DNA from: Philonthus cognatus
Taxonomy: Eukaryota > Arthropoda > Insecta > Coleoptera > Staphylinidae
Direction: 5' to 3'
DNA length: 64,000 nucleotides
NCBI GenBank assembly: GCA_932526585.2
Contig: OW052246.1
Location: 41,494,501 to 41,558,500, forward strand
Position 1 is the stretch's first letter; the number at the start of each line of letters is the position of its first letter. The notes below the pieces were generated by a model that was not told where the DNA came from, ran no database searches, and saw nothing but the letters and a program-made list of their open reading frames with translations. Below, one piece after another: positions 32,764 to 44,169 of the stretch. A program made the position numbers and the translations under genes.

Positions 32764-33682
32764 AATACAAAATCAGTTGTTTTATTTCAAATGTTAAACG
32801 TTTAATTGTAAATTTACCACGTTAACACAATAAATAGGGATCAACACTTGATTTTTTTTGCGATAGTCAATCATACTTCAAAATAAATCGGAACGAAACG
32901 CGTTTCTTGATTTTGAATACAACACAGCACGATTATCACTGAGAAACAATTGTTTTATTGTGGGGGAAAGTCAATGTGTTGCGGAAAACGATAATTATCC
33001 TCAAAAAAAAATCGTAAGAAAATGCGTTTTCTCGATTTTGTAAAGAGCATTAATATCACTAAGAATCTGACAATATAAAATCAGTTGTTTTATTTCAAAT
33101 ATTAAACTTTTAATTGTAAATTTACCACGTTAACACAATAAATAGGGATCAACACTTAATTTTTTTTGTGATAGTCAATAATCCTTCAAAATAAATCGGA
33201 ACGAAACGAGTTTTCTAGATTTTGAATACAATACAGCACGATTATCACTGAGAAACAATTGTTTGATTGTGGGAAAAGTCAATGTGTTGCAGAAACCGAT
33301 AATTATCCTTAGAAGAAATCGAAATAAAACGTGTTTTCTCAATTTTTTAAAGAGCACTAATATCACTGAGAATCTGACAATATAAAATCAGTTGTTTTAT
33401 TTCAAATATTAAACTTTTAATTGTAAATTTTCCACGTTAACACAATAAATGGGAATCAACACTAGATTGTTATTGCGATAGTCAATCATCCTTCAAAATA
33501 AATCGGAACGAAACGCGTTTTCTCGATTTTACATACAACACAGCACGATTATCACTGAGAAACAAATGTTTTATTGTGGATAAAGTCAATGCGTGGCAGA
33601 AGACGATAATTATCCTTAAAACAAATCGGAATAAAACGTGTTTTCTCGATTTTATAAAGAGCACTAATATCACTGAGAATCT
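32764..33682. repeat. Tandem repeat, 306 bp x 3
   Basis: Units begin ACAATA-AAAATCAGTTG at 32763, 33069 and 33376. Each unit holds two diverged halves, as AAATCGGAACGAAACG and AAATCGGAATAAAACG show. Similarity between units is high. The repeated minus-strand frames of 63 codons (33175 and 33482) follow from the repeat and need not be genes. Confidence 0.93.
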
Positions 33683-34009
33683 GTTAATTATGGCAGTTTG
33701 AAAATCAAGAGTGCGAAAATGATAAGGAAGTGTTTGCTTATCTTTAATAAATAGGTAAGCGGAATGATTACTTTAAAATTAAAAGATAAGGGTGAATATT
33801 TTTTTCTCTGGAATCTTATCTGTTGTAAATAATAGTATTGCAGGATTATTATTATTGGCAACAATGGGATAATCACTGTCTTATCGTGCGAAATTGACCG
33901 CATTGTTATCATTTCATGATGCGATGTAATTTTATACACCGCACATGCGTTCGGATTTTATTATCTATTATTAATAGTTTTTATGAACGATTTGCAACAT
34001 TTTAAATTA
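33683..34009. other. No feature recognised
   Basis: AT-rich spacer up to the mariner element. The 83-codon minus frame here is not recognisable. Confidence 0.5.
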
Positions 34010-34011
34010 TA

Positions 34012-35939
34012 CAGGGTGTTCATTTGAAAACTTCCCAACGCGGATTTATGGAAAACCACTGATTAAAAGAAAAAACGCCGAGACACGTCCAAAGATTTCC
34101 CAAGGGGGACAACTTTTTAACCAAAAACGACTTCACCCCCTTTTACCCTCTGCCCCCCGGGGTCATCCCCTTAAAAATTTTAAATGACAAGGGGTATCAA
34201 GTAATATCTTGTTTGAAAGGTTTTTCAAAGTGCTTTATTTTGACGTTTGAATTTTTAAAATCGGTCGATTTGTTTACGGAAAAATTAGAAAAATCTTTTT
34301 GTTTTTGTTCAGATAGAAAAAAAAACACACGAAAATATCACTTTTTATTTCATTAATAAGTGTTCAAAAACCAACATCGCCTTCTTTTCATCAATACGGA
34401 GATAACATTTATTCTTATACCTGTTTAGTTTGGGTTAGTTGCTATGGAAAAGAAACAATTCCATTTGCTGTCAGTTACCTTTGTGACAATCTTGGGATAG
34501 TGAAAATAAATTTATTGATTCATATTTTACTTTCAAAATGGTTTACACACTAGCCGAACGAGTGGAAATTATTCTAATTTATGGTGCCCAAAATCAATGT
34601 GCTCGGCAAACTGCCGTCACATTTAACGCCAGACATCCAGACAAGATAACTTCGCATAGGTATGTTTTGGACCTTGTTACTAAATTTACTCAAACTGGAT
34701 CTGTTGCAAATAAAAAACGTAATCATCGTAGAGTTTTAAATGAAGCCGCTCAAATTGAAGTTTTGGGTCATTTTGGCATAAATCCTAATACTTCATTACG
34801 CAAAATTGGTGATGCGACTGGTATTTCATTAGGCTCTGTAGACACAGTTACTAAATTACATAAATTTCATCCATTCAAAATGCAAATATTGCAAGAGTTA
34901 ACCGAGGGTGATTTCGATAGGCGAGTTGAGTGTTGTGAACAAATGACTGCAGCGATTAATGATAATACCATTCATGTAAAGAATGGTATCTAAATGGATT
35001 TGTTAATAAGCATAACTGCAGGTATTGGAGCAATGAAAATCCTCATGCTTTTGTAGAAGGGCATACTCAGTACCCCCAAAAAAATAATGTATGGGCAGGC
35101 ATTTTAGGAAACAAAGTGATTGGGCCATTGTTTATTAATGGGAATTTAAATGGAGGCATTTATTTAGATATGTTGGAAAATACCATCAATCCGCTTATCA
35201 CTGAAACCATTGAAAACCAAATCGGAGACGATGGAAACCCTATACTTGATGACACTGAAATATATTTCCAGCAAGACCGCGCTCCTCCTCACTATGTTCT
35301 TCCGGTTCGGCAATGGCTAGACGACGAATTTTCAGATAAATGGATTGGGCGAAGAGAGCCTATAGAATGGCCTGCTAGATCTCCTGACTTGTCGCCATTA
35401 GACTTTTTTCTATGAGGCCATTTAAAATCTATTGTGTTCACTCCCCAACCTGAAAGTTTAGATGAACTTCGTCAACGCATCACCGAAAGCTGCCATGATC
35501 TCCCACAACATGTTTTTGAAAATGTCCGGCAGGAATTTGAACATCGCCTATATCATTGTTTGGCCAATAACGGGCAATATTTTGAACACTTAATAAAATA
35601 AAAAGTGATACTTTCGTGTGCTATTTTTTCTATCTGAACAAATTAAGTAAATAAAGATTTTTCTAATTTTTCCGTAAACAAATCGACCGATTTTAAAAAT
35701 TCAAACGTCAAAATAAAGCACTTTGAAAACCCTTTCAAACAAGCTATTACTTGATACCCCTTGTCATTTAAAATTTTTAAGGGGACGACCCCGGGGGGCA
35801 GAGGGTAAAAGGGGGTGAAGTCGTTTTTGGTTAAAAAGTTGTCCCCCTTGGGAAATCTTTGGACGTGTCTCGGCGTTTTTTCTTTTAATCAGTGGTTTTC
35901 CATAAATCCGCGTTGGGAAGTTTTCAAATGAACACTCTG
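34012..35939 (+). mobile_element. DD41D mariner-type transposon with long terminal repeats
   Basis: The terminal inverted repeats are about 300 bp and begin CAGGGTGTTCATTTGAAAAC (left) and CAGAGTGTTCATTTG (right). TA flanks both ends (34010-34011 and 35940-35941). The repeats include a GC-rich block (CCCTCTGCCCCCCGGGGTC). Close similarity between the two ends argues for recent activity. Confidence 0.93.
34538..35601 (+). pseudogene. DD41D mariner-like transposase, first Asp deleted
   Basis: The ATG at 34538 opens MVYTLAERVEIILIYGAQNQ, the helix-turn-helix start usual in this group. A second HTH holds TSLRKIGDATGISLGS. The frame stops at 34991 and resumes as NGFVNKHNCRYWSNENPH. The segment that should hold the first catalytic Asp (FSDE-type) is missing and is replaced by a small inverted repeat (ACCATTCATGTAAAGAATGG). 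The second Asp (YFQQDRAPPH) and third (SPDLSPLDFFL) remain, with 41 residues between. A TGA at 35413-35415 replaces the expected Trp after DFFL. The C terminus ends EHLIK and TAA at 35599-35601. Confidence 0.93.
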
Positions 35940-36157
35940 TATATTACTAATTTACTGCTGTCAGTAACACATGAATATATTATTTTGTTACTGGAAAATT
36001 AGCATGCTGCTAAATTTTGATGACAAATTAGGTTTAGGTAAATAATTCTTGAAATACACGCCATTACAAAATTAGCAAATGTTGGTGCAAATAGTACAAA
36101 ATTTAAATTAGTACTAAGAACATTTGCATATCGCATGAAACGATCCATAGAATTATA

Positions 36158-36571
36158 CAGTGTCCACACAGGGTAGGGAGTATTTGTATATTTAATTAAA
36201 AAAATAACTGAAAGTCAGAAAAAGTACAGTTTTATATTAATTATTAGACATTGACTTGGAAAATTAAGTGACAAAGATTACGTTGTCCAAATGTTGACCC
36301 TCTCGCTGCTGGCACTCCTCTAACCGAAAACGGAAATTAGCCGCTACGCGTCAACATTTGGACAACGTAAGGGTCAACATTTGGACAACGTAATCTTTGT
36401 CACTTAATTTTCAAATCAATGTCTAATAATTATTATGAAACTGTACTTTTTATGGCTAATCACTAAATTTTTCAAAACGTTGTCTAAAAATTAATATAAA
36501 ACTTTAATTTTTCTGAAAAAAAAAAAAAATATTCAATTTACAAATACCCCCTACCCTTTGTGGACACTCTG
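36158..36571. mobile_element. 414-bp MITE with nested palindrome
   Basis: The ends, CAGTGTCCACACAGGGTAGG and CAGAGTGTCCACAAAGGG (inverse), are flanked by TA (36156-36157 and 36572-36573). The interior contains a palindrome at 36243-36427 with TTACGTTGTCCAAATGTTGA arms; one arm has a short direct duplication (CAACATTTGGACAACGTAA twice). Confidence 0.88.
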
Positions 36572-36573
36572 TA

Positions 36574-37156
36574 CATGCCATATTTGGTTGGATGAAATTT
36601 AAGTTGAAATATAGGCCTACACCTAGCGTGAAGACCACGTGAAATATTTAAAATTTTATTTGATTTGTTACAACGCTCTATCAAAATATAATATATTTAA
36701 CATTTACGACAAACTCTCTTCAAACCAACTAACAAATAAAAATTAAAAATGAAATAAGAAATTACAAGAAATTAGAAATGAAAAGGACTTGAATTAAAAC
36801 TAATATCTTAGGCCACGCGTTTCGAGATTTATCTGTCTTCAGTATAGCTTTGCTTATGACTTATTTTTTGTTTTAAAATAGATATTTAGGAATAAAAAAA
36901 AACTATTATTCGTTTCAAAAGTTTCGACTCCTGTGTCAGAGGGCCAATAAAACGAAAAGTATTTCTCCAATAATTATAATTAAAAAATAAGCATAAATAG
37001 CACTCAATTCTACGTAACATATTTTGATTTTGATTTTTAACTCCACAAATATTGTTTATAATTACTCTTAAAACAAAGTAGGTACCTATTTTTTGGTTTC
37101 ATTTCAGAATACTCAACTTTCCTCATTTATTTCTCGGCATGTACTGTATACACTAA
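36574..37156. other. No gene; hammerhead-like motif at 36818-36841
   Basis: On the minus strand: CTGAAGA, an AGAT/ATCT stem and GAAAC. The surrounding element cannot be delimited. The remaining sequence is AT-rich and unrecognised. Confidence 0.5.
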
Positions 37157-37308
37157 TAAAATACTGTTATTCCTTATTTCACTTTTTATTTGTATCGTTA
37201 GTTATACATTTCGAGACACAAGGTGCTCATTATCACAAACTAACCTTGTGTCTCGAAATGTACATCTAACGATACAAATAAAAAGTGAAGTAAGGAATAA
37301 CAGTCTTT
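37157..37308. mobile_element. MITE of the CTTCACTTTTTATTTGTATC family, copy 2
   Basis: Near-perfect arms (ACTGTTATTCCTTATTTCAC, TTTTTATTTGTATCGTTAG, CATTTCGAGACACAAGG) around TGCTCATTATCACAAACTAA. The sequence after the right arm (AATCACTTCACGTAAACTC) also follows copy 1, so part of the flank belongs to the repeat. Confidence 0.9.
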
Positions 37309-37431
37309 TTTAGTGTAATAATCACTTCACGTAAACTCAAAAACATACTGTTATGTACTGTATAAAAAAATATTTTTTCTTATGTCATTTAAAGGGTGTT
37401 TTTTTTATCTGTATATATACAAGTACTCATA

Positions 37432-37739
37432 CAGGGGATTTTTCTTTTAAATCTTCAGATATTCGTTGTTTTTGAAAGGGGTCCAAGTTGAAGTTTCAAA
37501 CGGGTGTTATCCACTCCCAGGTTAAGCATGAAGTAAAATTTCGAGTTTAGAAAAGCCTGAAAATTTGGCTCGGGCGCGTAGCGAAGCGGAGCGACCGAGC
37601 CAAATTAGGCTTTTCTAAACTCGAAATTTTACTTCATGCGCCACGCGTATAAGACACTGATTTCAAGTAAAGATCAAAATATTTCAGTGTTTAATACGCG
37701 TGGCGTATGCGTATTTATATCTAAAAGAGAAATTCTCTG
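37432..37739. mobile_element. Complete short H-family MITE
   Basis: Both termini are present: CAGGGGATTTTTCTTTTAAA on the left and AAAAGAGAAATTCTCTG on the right, flanked by TA (37430-37431 and 37740-37741). One intact module has the core GGCTCGGGCGCG-AGCGACCGAGCC. The second module has been deleted within GTGGCGTATGCG, which joins directly to the right terminal arm. Confidence 0.9.
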
Positions 37740-37816
37740 TATATTAGTGTTTATTTATGACACATTGTATTGATTATATCGGTTTACTACTGATAATGTA
37801 ATAAATATATACTTTC

Positions 37817-37938
37817 AAGGCCGTAGCCAGAAACAAAATTTGGAGGGAGTTATAAATGGTCAAAATATTGTTTTTGCTCTTACAAGGCCGCTTGTACATA
37901 GAAAAACCCCCATATTCCCCCCCTGGCTACGGCTTTGT
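37817..37938. mobile_element. Candidate 120-bp MITE
   Basis: CAAGGCCGTAGCCAG and the inverse CTGGCTACGGCTTTG bound a short interior. The GGCCGTAGCCAG type of end is seen in several hAT-like MITEs. No TSD is clear. Confidence 0.6.
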
Positions 37939-38044
37939 ATACCTTATTCATTTCGATCATCAGAAATTTCTTGGTGAGGCACTGCCTCACTTATTTCTTA
38001 TTTTTTTAAGAGGAATCTGAATCTGCAATTAAATATAGGGGTTA

Positions 38045-39168
38045 TACTAGTTATATAGGAAAATAAAACAAAATTCACAAATTGGCTATAAACCAAAGGT
38101 CTTTCAGCCTTAATTACTCTACTCACACTGTCGAAACTTAAGTCGTAAAAATATTTATACAGGGTAGGGCATTTAACGTGTTCTTTCGCAAATATTTTGA
38201 ATACAAAACATTCTACGTAGAAATGACTTAAGTAAAAATAAAAGTACAGAAGGGGGCCATAATTATGTAATATTGGTTTTCTCACAGGTGACGCTGTTGT
38301 CGCTAAAACAAGGTCAACTCGATTTTTTTTATGAAAATATCTATTATAATTATTGCAGTTTCGAATTCCTCCTAAAAAAATAAGAATAATTTACTCGAAT
38401 AATTTTTAGTCAGCCTGATAGATGGAGCTGTGATCGAGATAGGTGAAACATTAAAGATGTTCTGGTGTCTCAGAATGAAACGCTTGTTTAAAGAGTGTCA
38501 GCACGTTCAACTGCTTGTCATTTGTACGTGCTGACACTCTAAAAACGAGCGTTTTATTCTGAGACATTTAACATTTTCACGATTAAAAGTTACATCATTT
38601 TACTTTATAAAAAATTACTGGAATTTGACCAATATTGCATGTTTTGGATAATTTTTTTAACTGAACAAAAATAAAAAATGACATTTGTAATAAGTCTTGC
38701 CTGTTTCGAAACACTTTCTTGTTTTTTTCAGCCAATATATCTCAAATTAAATCTACCCGCAAATCACATGAACATCCAAACATTTTCATTTTTCGCGATT
38801 ACGGCGCCATCGATCAGGCTGAGAAAAAGATGAGTTAAATAAATTATTCATTTTTTTAAGAGGAATCTGAATCTGCAATTAAATATAGGGGTTTCCGTTA
38901 GAAAAATTGAGTTGACATTGTTTTAGCGACAACAGCGCTACCTGTGAGAAAACCAATATTATTGTACGATTATTTTTCACTAAGGTCATTTTTGCGTAAA
39001 GTGCTTTGTTTTCGAAATATTTGATAAAAACACGTTAAATGCCCCACCCTGTATAATTATTTTTACGACTTAAGTTTCGACAGTGTGAGTAGAGTAATTA
39101 AGGCTGAAAGACCTTTGGTCTATAGCCAATTTGTGAATTTTGTTTTATTTTCCTATATAACCAGTAAA
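38045..39168. repeat. Palindrome split at its centre by a TIR element
   Basis: Outer arms of about 115 bp (TAAAACAAAATTCACAAATT, AAAGGTCTTTCAGCCTTAAT, GACTTAAGTTTCGACAGTGT and inverses) at 38045-38159 and 39052-39168 would form a 230-bp palindrome. The element at 38160-39051 sits at the TA at its centre. Confidence 0.85.
38160..39051. mobile_element. 892-bp TIR element with long palindromic arms
   Basis: The ends CAGGGTAGGGCATTTAACGT and the inverse are flanked by TA (38158-38159 and 39052-39053). Inverted blocks continue inward (TATTGGTTTTCTCACAGGTG, TTGTCGCTAAAACAAGGTC). The centre contains a further hairpin (38466-38570; AGAGTGTCAGCACGT and GTCTCAGAAT arms). GAGGAATCTGAATCTGCAAT occurs both inside (about 38860) and outside (about 38011). 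Confidence 0.85.
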
Positions 39169-39169
39169 A

Positions 39170-40025
39170 CCACAATAATCAGTAACTGGTCAGGGGTAGC
39201 AGGTGAGGCAGTGGCTGCTTTGTTTTCGAAATATTCGCGAAAAACATAGAAAACATAGCAATACTTCCATTTAATTTTAATTACCCTAATTTTCAACTTT
39301 TATAATGATGATTTACTATGATATACTTCCCAGTTAAAATAATACCTCAACTGAGAATGTAAATGCGTGCCTGGATAAAGTAAGATAAAGTACATTCTGT
39401 TTCACAACAACTTTTCATTTAGAATAATTAACTTTGAATTACAAAAATATTTAACTAAATAAACATGAATTAAAAATGCATTATTCTAAATAAAAAGTAT
39501 ATAACATTTTCAATATTCAAAAATATAAAATCAATATTGTTATTGCAGCTCCAATATTTATTCATTGTTCACGCATATGAAAATTTATGCAAACAATAAA
39601 ACCCCAATCAAAATCGTCCATACCTCATAAAACTCAGATATTCACTTTTACCTACTCGTAAACGACCTTTTAATTAATCAAGCGTGCTGAAGCGAATGTA
39701 ATTAATTTTAACAACATTTAAATTGTATAATTATCGCGTCTCGTGTATTAATTACTATTATTAGACAAATAAGTGCGAAAATTCTAACTGGGATTAGCTG
39801 CATTGTCAATTATAGGGCATTGACATTTTGAGTGTAATTTAACATGAAATTAGTTGTTTTTTTATTGACGAGCATAAATCAGGTTAAATATATGTTATTA
39901 TTGTCTTACTACAATCACAGCATCGTTGGTTTAGGAGTAAAAGTCATTAAATTAATAACATTCAACGAATATTTAGTGATGGAGGCGGTTACTTTGTGAA
40001 ACATTTTAACTAATATTTGAATTTG
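39170..40025. other. No gene; one loose inverted repeat
   Basis: TCATTTAGAATAATTAACTT and ATTATTCTAAATAAAAAGT lie inverted at about 39412-39500. GGTGAGGCAGTGGCTGC (39201) resembles sequence at 37973. Nothing else is seen. Confidence 0.5.
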
Positions 40026-41240
40026 AATTAAAGGCACTTGGTTTGTTTCACGAATTTCTTTATTATCCAATTAGTTTCGACTTATCGTCATTCTCAAGGA
40101 ATAATGTACAGAAAATATATTTTTACAGAGTTATATACAAAATCAGGTAGTAATGGCAGTGAGAATGGCAGAGTGCCAGATGTCTTCGCACTCATTTACA
40201 ACGTTTTTTCCCCGTTTTATGGCCTTATGAATTTCTAGGCTCTCTCTAAAATTTAAATCCCGTCCTTTACTACCCGAGTGTAAAATTGAAAAGTCGGCCG
40301 GATCAAAAAAGTGGTTAAATTCGATGCAATGCTTAGCAAAACCTGTCGATTGTTTATTATTGAGAATTGATTTCTTGTGCTCATTCAATCGTATTTCGAA
40401 ACTTCTTCCAGTTTGACCTATGTACATTGCATCGCATTCTCCGCACTAGATTTGATAAATGCCGCATTTTTTAATTTTGTTTACAGGTGGTTTGTTATTT
40501 ACAAATAATCTACCTAAATTAAGTGGGTTAGTCATAATAATATTTGTTTCTTTCCCTTTTTATACATTTTTTTTTTATTTTCTGTGAAAAATCATTCACA
40601 TAAATTAATTTATTCCAATTCTTCTTAATATTTGGTTCATTATATACATATTTAATTAGTTCTTTTTGTTTTTAAGTTTTTATCAAATTGTCTATTATAT
40701 TACTGTCATACCCATTGTTGACTGCTATTTGTTTTATTGTTCTCAATTCTTTTTCATAATTAGTTTTGTTTAATGGTATATTTATTATTCTATTAATATA
40801 TGAATAAAAAGTACTGTTTTTAATTTGTGTGTGTGTGTATTAGAGGATTTTGGAAAAATTATATCCGTGAATGTTTCTTTTCTAAAAATACTGTACTCTA
40901 ATTTTCTATCATTCGTTTTAATTATGTTCAGTTCTAGGAAACTTAAACTATTTTCTATTTCTTTCTCTAATGTAAATTGTATTTTTGTATTAATCGAGTT
41001 AACAAATTTAAAAAAAGTATCTAGTTGTCTTGTGCCAATCCATATGCAAAAAATATCGTCAACATATCTATCCCAAAAGGTAACATGCTTGCTTTCGGGT
41101 GATTTTAATATGTTTGTCTCGAAATGTGACATAAAAATCTCTGAAAGTAGAGGTGATAGAGGAGAACCCATTGGTAAACCATCAATCTCTTCTTTTTCTG
41201 ATTAGAATAATCCTATAAATTGGGGAATTTTAATGTCACC
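40026..41240 (-). pseudogene. Penelope-like element: RT and GIY-YIG endonuclease
   Basis: Penelope-like elements encode a telomerase-related RT fused to a GIY-YIG nuclease. On the minus strand, 5' to 3', I read GLPMGSPLSPLLSEIFMSHF and the catalytic RYVDDIFCIW (about 41060-41195). Next come SFLELNI and a connector typical of the family (IPLNKTNYEKELRTIKQIAV). The nuclease follows (KKCGIYQI, CGECDAMYIGQTGRSFEIRL, then NEHKKSILN) and a C terminus with LNFRESLEIHKAIKRG. Stops occur before SEKEEIDG, after NLIKT and in CGIYQI-stop-CGE; at least one frameshift lies near 40540. The N-terminal RT part is lost. The 3' end carries a GAC/GTC-GAAAC motif (40074-40098) and GTGAAACAAACCAAGTG. Confidence 0.93.
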
Positions 41241-42226
41241 AATTTAAAACGATTAAGAAAAAATCCTGAATATAGCTATTTTTTGTCATTTATTTACTTC
41301 TTTTTAGTCAATAAAAACTTGTACTATGTAAAATGTAAGGGTATCTGTAAATTCTGCATTTAATTAGCTAAACATTCATTAAAAAAATGTCCATGATATA
41401 TTACGTTTATCTTTTTATGCTGGAAATAGAAATATAGGTCTATCTCACACTAGCAAATGGCTGGGCAGAGTCTGTCTCACTCTAGTAAACCGCAACCTTA
41501 ACAAGAGCTTTTCCAGCCCAATATTTTGAGTTTAGAAAAGCCTGAAAATTTGAAAAGTTAGAAAAGTTGAATATCTTGACTATTATTTTATATATATTTA
41601 TCGAAACTCTAAAAAACCTTTTACGTCTTTACGTTGTTTAAATAAAAAAAGTAAAAAATAAACTTTTTAAAAACTAGGTAAATTAATGAAAAACCTTTCA
41701 TGGGGTATATTATTTAATTTTCTCAGATATTAAAATGTAATTAATCATATCACATAAAAAAACATCAATTATTGCAGTCGATCTTCAGTATCCATGTAAA
41801 TTGAAGGCCCGAAGTGACTATTTTGGCATTTGTATGACTTAGCTCTTAATTAATTACATTATTTAATATTCCCTAATCCATTGCCAACTTAATTAATATT
41901 TCTATGCTGTTATGTTAATTCATATTTATAACTAATTAAGCTAATTACCCACCAGCACACGCAACTAATAACAAATGCGCTCTGCGCGATCAGACGATTT
42001 CCTGTCGATAAGCAGATATTACATAATTTTCAAAAGATTCACGTTTACACGACCTCTCGTTCATGTTGGTAACAATGAGCCTTTTCCATAATTGATGGCA
42101 TTCAATTAGGTATCCGTCGATCTCTAAAAAAAAAGGAACGTGAGCGGCCTCAGAAATGGTAATGTCTCACATAGGTGTACAATACTTTTGCTATCCATAA
42201 TTGTAGCTGTTCTTTTGTTTTTAATG
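41241..42226. other. No gene; H-family arm scrap at 41524-41556
   Basis: TGAGTTTAGAAAAGCCTGAA is a remnant of an H hairpin arm. The rest is AT-rich and unrecognised. Confidence 0.5.
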
Positions 42227-43170
42227 TACAGGATGGCCCAAATTGGATGTTACTATAGGGAATCTCGGCTATTAGAAGAGATAGAAAAAAATCAATGACG
42301 CATCCTCAAGCTCTTTTTCCGAGACAAACTCAATGCCGAAAACAGAAATTAGCTATCGTCTTCTGTTTTCAAGTTATAGCCAAAAATCAATATTTTCCAT
42401 TTTCGATTTTTATTAATATCTCAGTCATTTATTATTTTATTAAGATAAGAATTTTATGTTCTACAGGTACTTTTTTGAGGAGAATCGAATGCAATACAGC
42501 TTACTTCTATCTTCATTAATAAAAGAGATACAGTCTAAACTTATATTTTTATAAATTGAAGTCATAGTTGGCTGTGCTATTAAAAAAAATGATTTTTTTT
42601 CTTTTTTCATTGATATATAACATGTTGATGCTTTATTTGAAATGTTTTGATATATATTATATTTTATTAAATTTTAAATACTCTAATTGATCGCAGTAGG
42701 CATGTTTAATATTAAATTAATAATTGCTGGAATTTGAGTAGGCTTATATTAGTATGTGATAATAATTTCAATTATTTCAAAAAAATTAAATGAAAATAAA
42801 TGGATATTATACCTAGGTTTTGTTTATTGACCAACCAGATTTCAAATTTATTTTTTTTAGGTTCTTTGATTATTTGTCATGAAATGACATTGATATATGA
42901 ATGCCATGTTACCATTGATTAATTATTTGACAAAAAGTGGAATTAATAAATGAAACTTGTTCCGCCGCGAAATTAACCTTTACGACAGGGTAATTAAGCA
43001 CATGGCAACCATCTGTAAACATAACCTCAAATTTATTTTGATGACAAAAGTCACAATTACAACTAGAGTATCCAACCAATTATCCAACTTTAGTAAAAAA
43101 ATCACCAAGTCTGGTTGGTCAATACAAAAAAAAACAACGATTATACTAAAGATTGATAGAAAAATTACAA

Positions 43171-44169
43171 TTAATGCTTAAATTGATTGCCATTGTTCAA
43201 AATGCATGAGTTACATCTTATGACACTTCTACATGCATTACGAATATGAATATGAAATATAGAATTTACAATTTTAATGAAATATTGTCGTAAAATATTG
43301 ATATTGTTGTTATTTATTATATATAAACTGTCCTTTATATAGCCCCAAAAAAAGAAGTCCAGTGGTCTTAGGTCCGGAGAACGCGGAGGCCATTTTACTG
43401 GTCCATTTGTGCCTAACCATTTTGCTCCAAAATTAACATTTAATGAATTTGTCACTTCTCTACAATTATGGGGAGGTGCGCCGTCTTGTTGGAAATACAA
43501 AGATTCCCCTTCAACTAATAGCAAATTGTCCAAATAGTTTTCAATAATATTATGTTCTAAAATGTCTGTATATTTCCGTCCATTCAAGTTTCCCTCGTAA
43601 ATTTTGTAACACAAGATTCGGTTTCCCAGTAGAGCACACCAAACACTAAAACCAAATATACCTTGTGCCTTAAGATCAACAGTCCGATGAGGGTTAGAAT
43701 CGGCCCAATAATGGGCGTTGTGCCTATTAAATATTCCCGCGGAGCTATGTATCACTCGTGAGTGTAAATAATGTCGTTGTAAAAGTTCGGATTTGTTCAA
43801 CATCTAGCCTTTGTACCAGTTACAAAATTCTAATCTTCGTTCAAAATCTTCAGGGTTTAAATGGTGTCTTTTTCGAATCGTATACGGACAGAATTTATTT
43901 CCTTTCCGAATCCTTAAGGCACGATTTCTTGAAATTCTTTGTTCGTCTTCTATTTGCCTACTTGATATTTCTGGATTTTCAATTACAGCTCCAATAACAC
44001 TAAATCCAGCTTCTTCTGCGTCTAATATATTATATTCTCTGGATCTCGTGATAGTAAAGGAAACGTGGTTGATGAGATTCGTCTTCAACCGCTGGAATAT
44101 GGATCGAGTATGATATGTTTCCAATGCAATATTAGAATTACTGATGCTTTGAATATAGCATTGTAACAT
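43171..44169 (-). pseudogene. DD41D mariner-like transposase of the outer element
   Basis: The N-terminal half (44169 to 43807) carries SNIALETYHTRS and an HTH-like ISSRQIEDEQRISRNRALRI, then HHLNPEDFERRLEFCNWY. An in-frame TAG at about 43804 interrupts it. The region of the first catalytic Asp (about 43740-43770) does not read as FSDE or FTDE in any single frame and is probably frameshifted. The second Asp (YFQQDGAPPHNCREV) and third (SPDLRPLDFFFWGYIKDSLY) are intact, 41 residues apart. It ends near 43171. It is a relative of, but clearly distinct from, the element at 34012. Confidence 0.92.

Noticed and set aside
33175..33673. Two similar 63-codon minus-strand proteins suggesting a gene family
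   Set aside because: They follow from the 306-bp tandem repeat. The third unit lacks an equivalent intact frame.
36158..36571. Possible replication origin or attachment site because of nested inverted repeats
   Set aside because: TA TSD and mariner-type termini explain it as a MITE.
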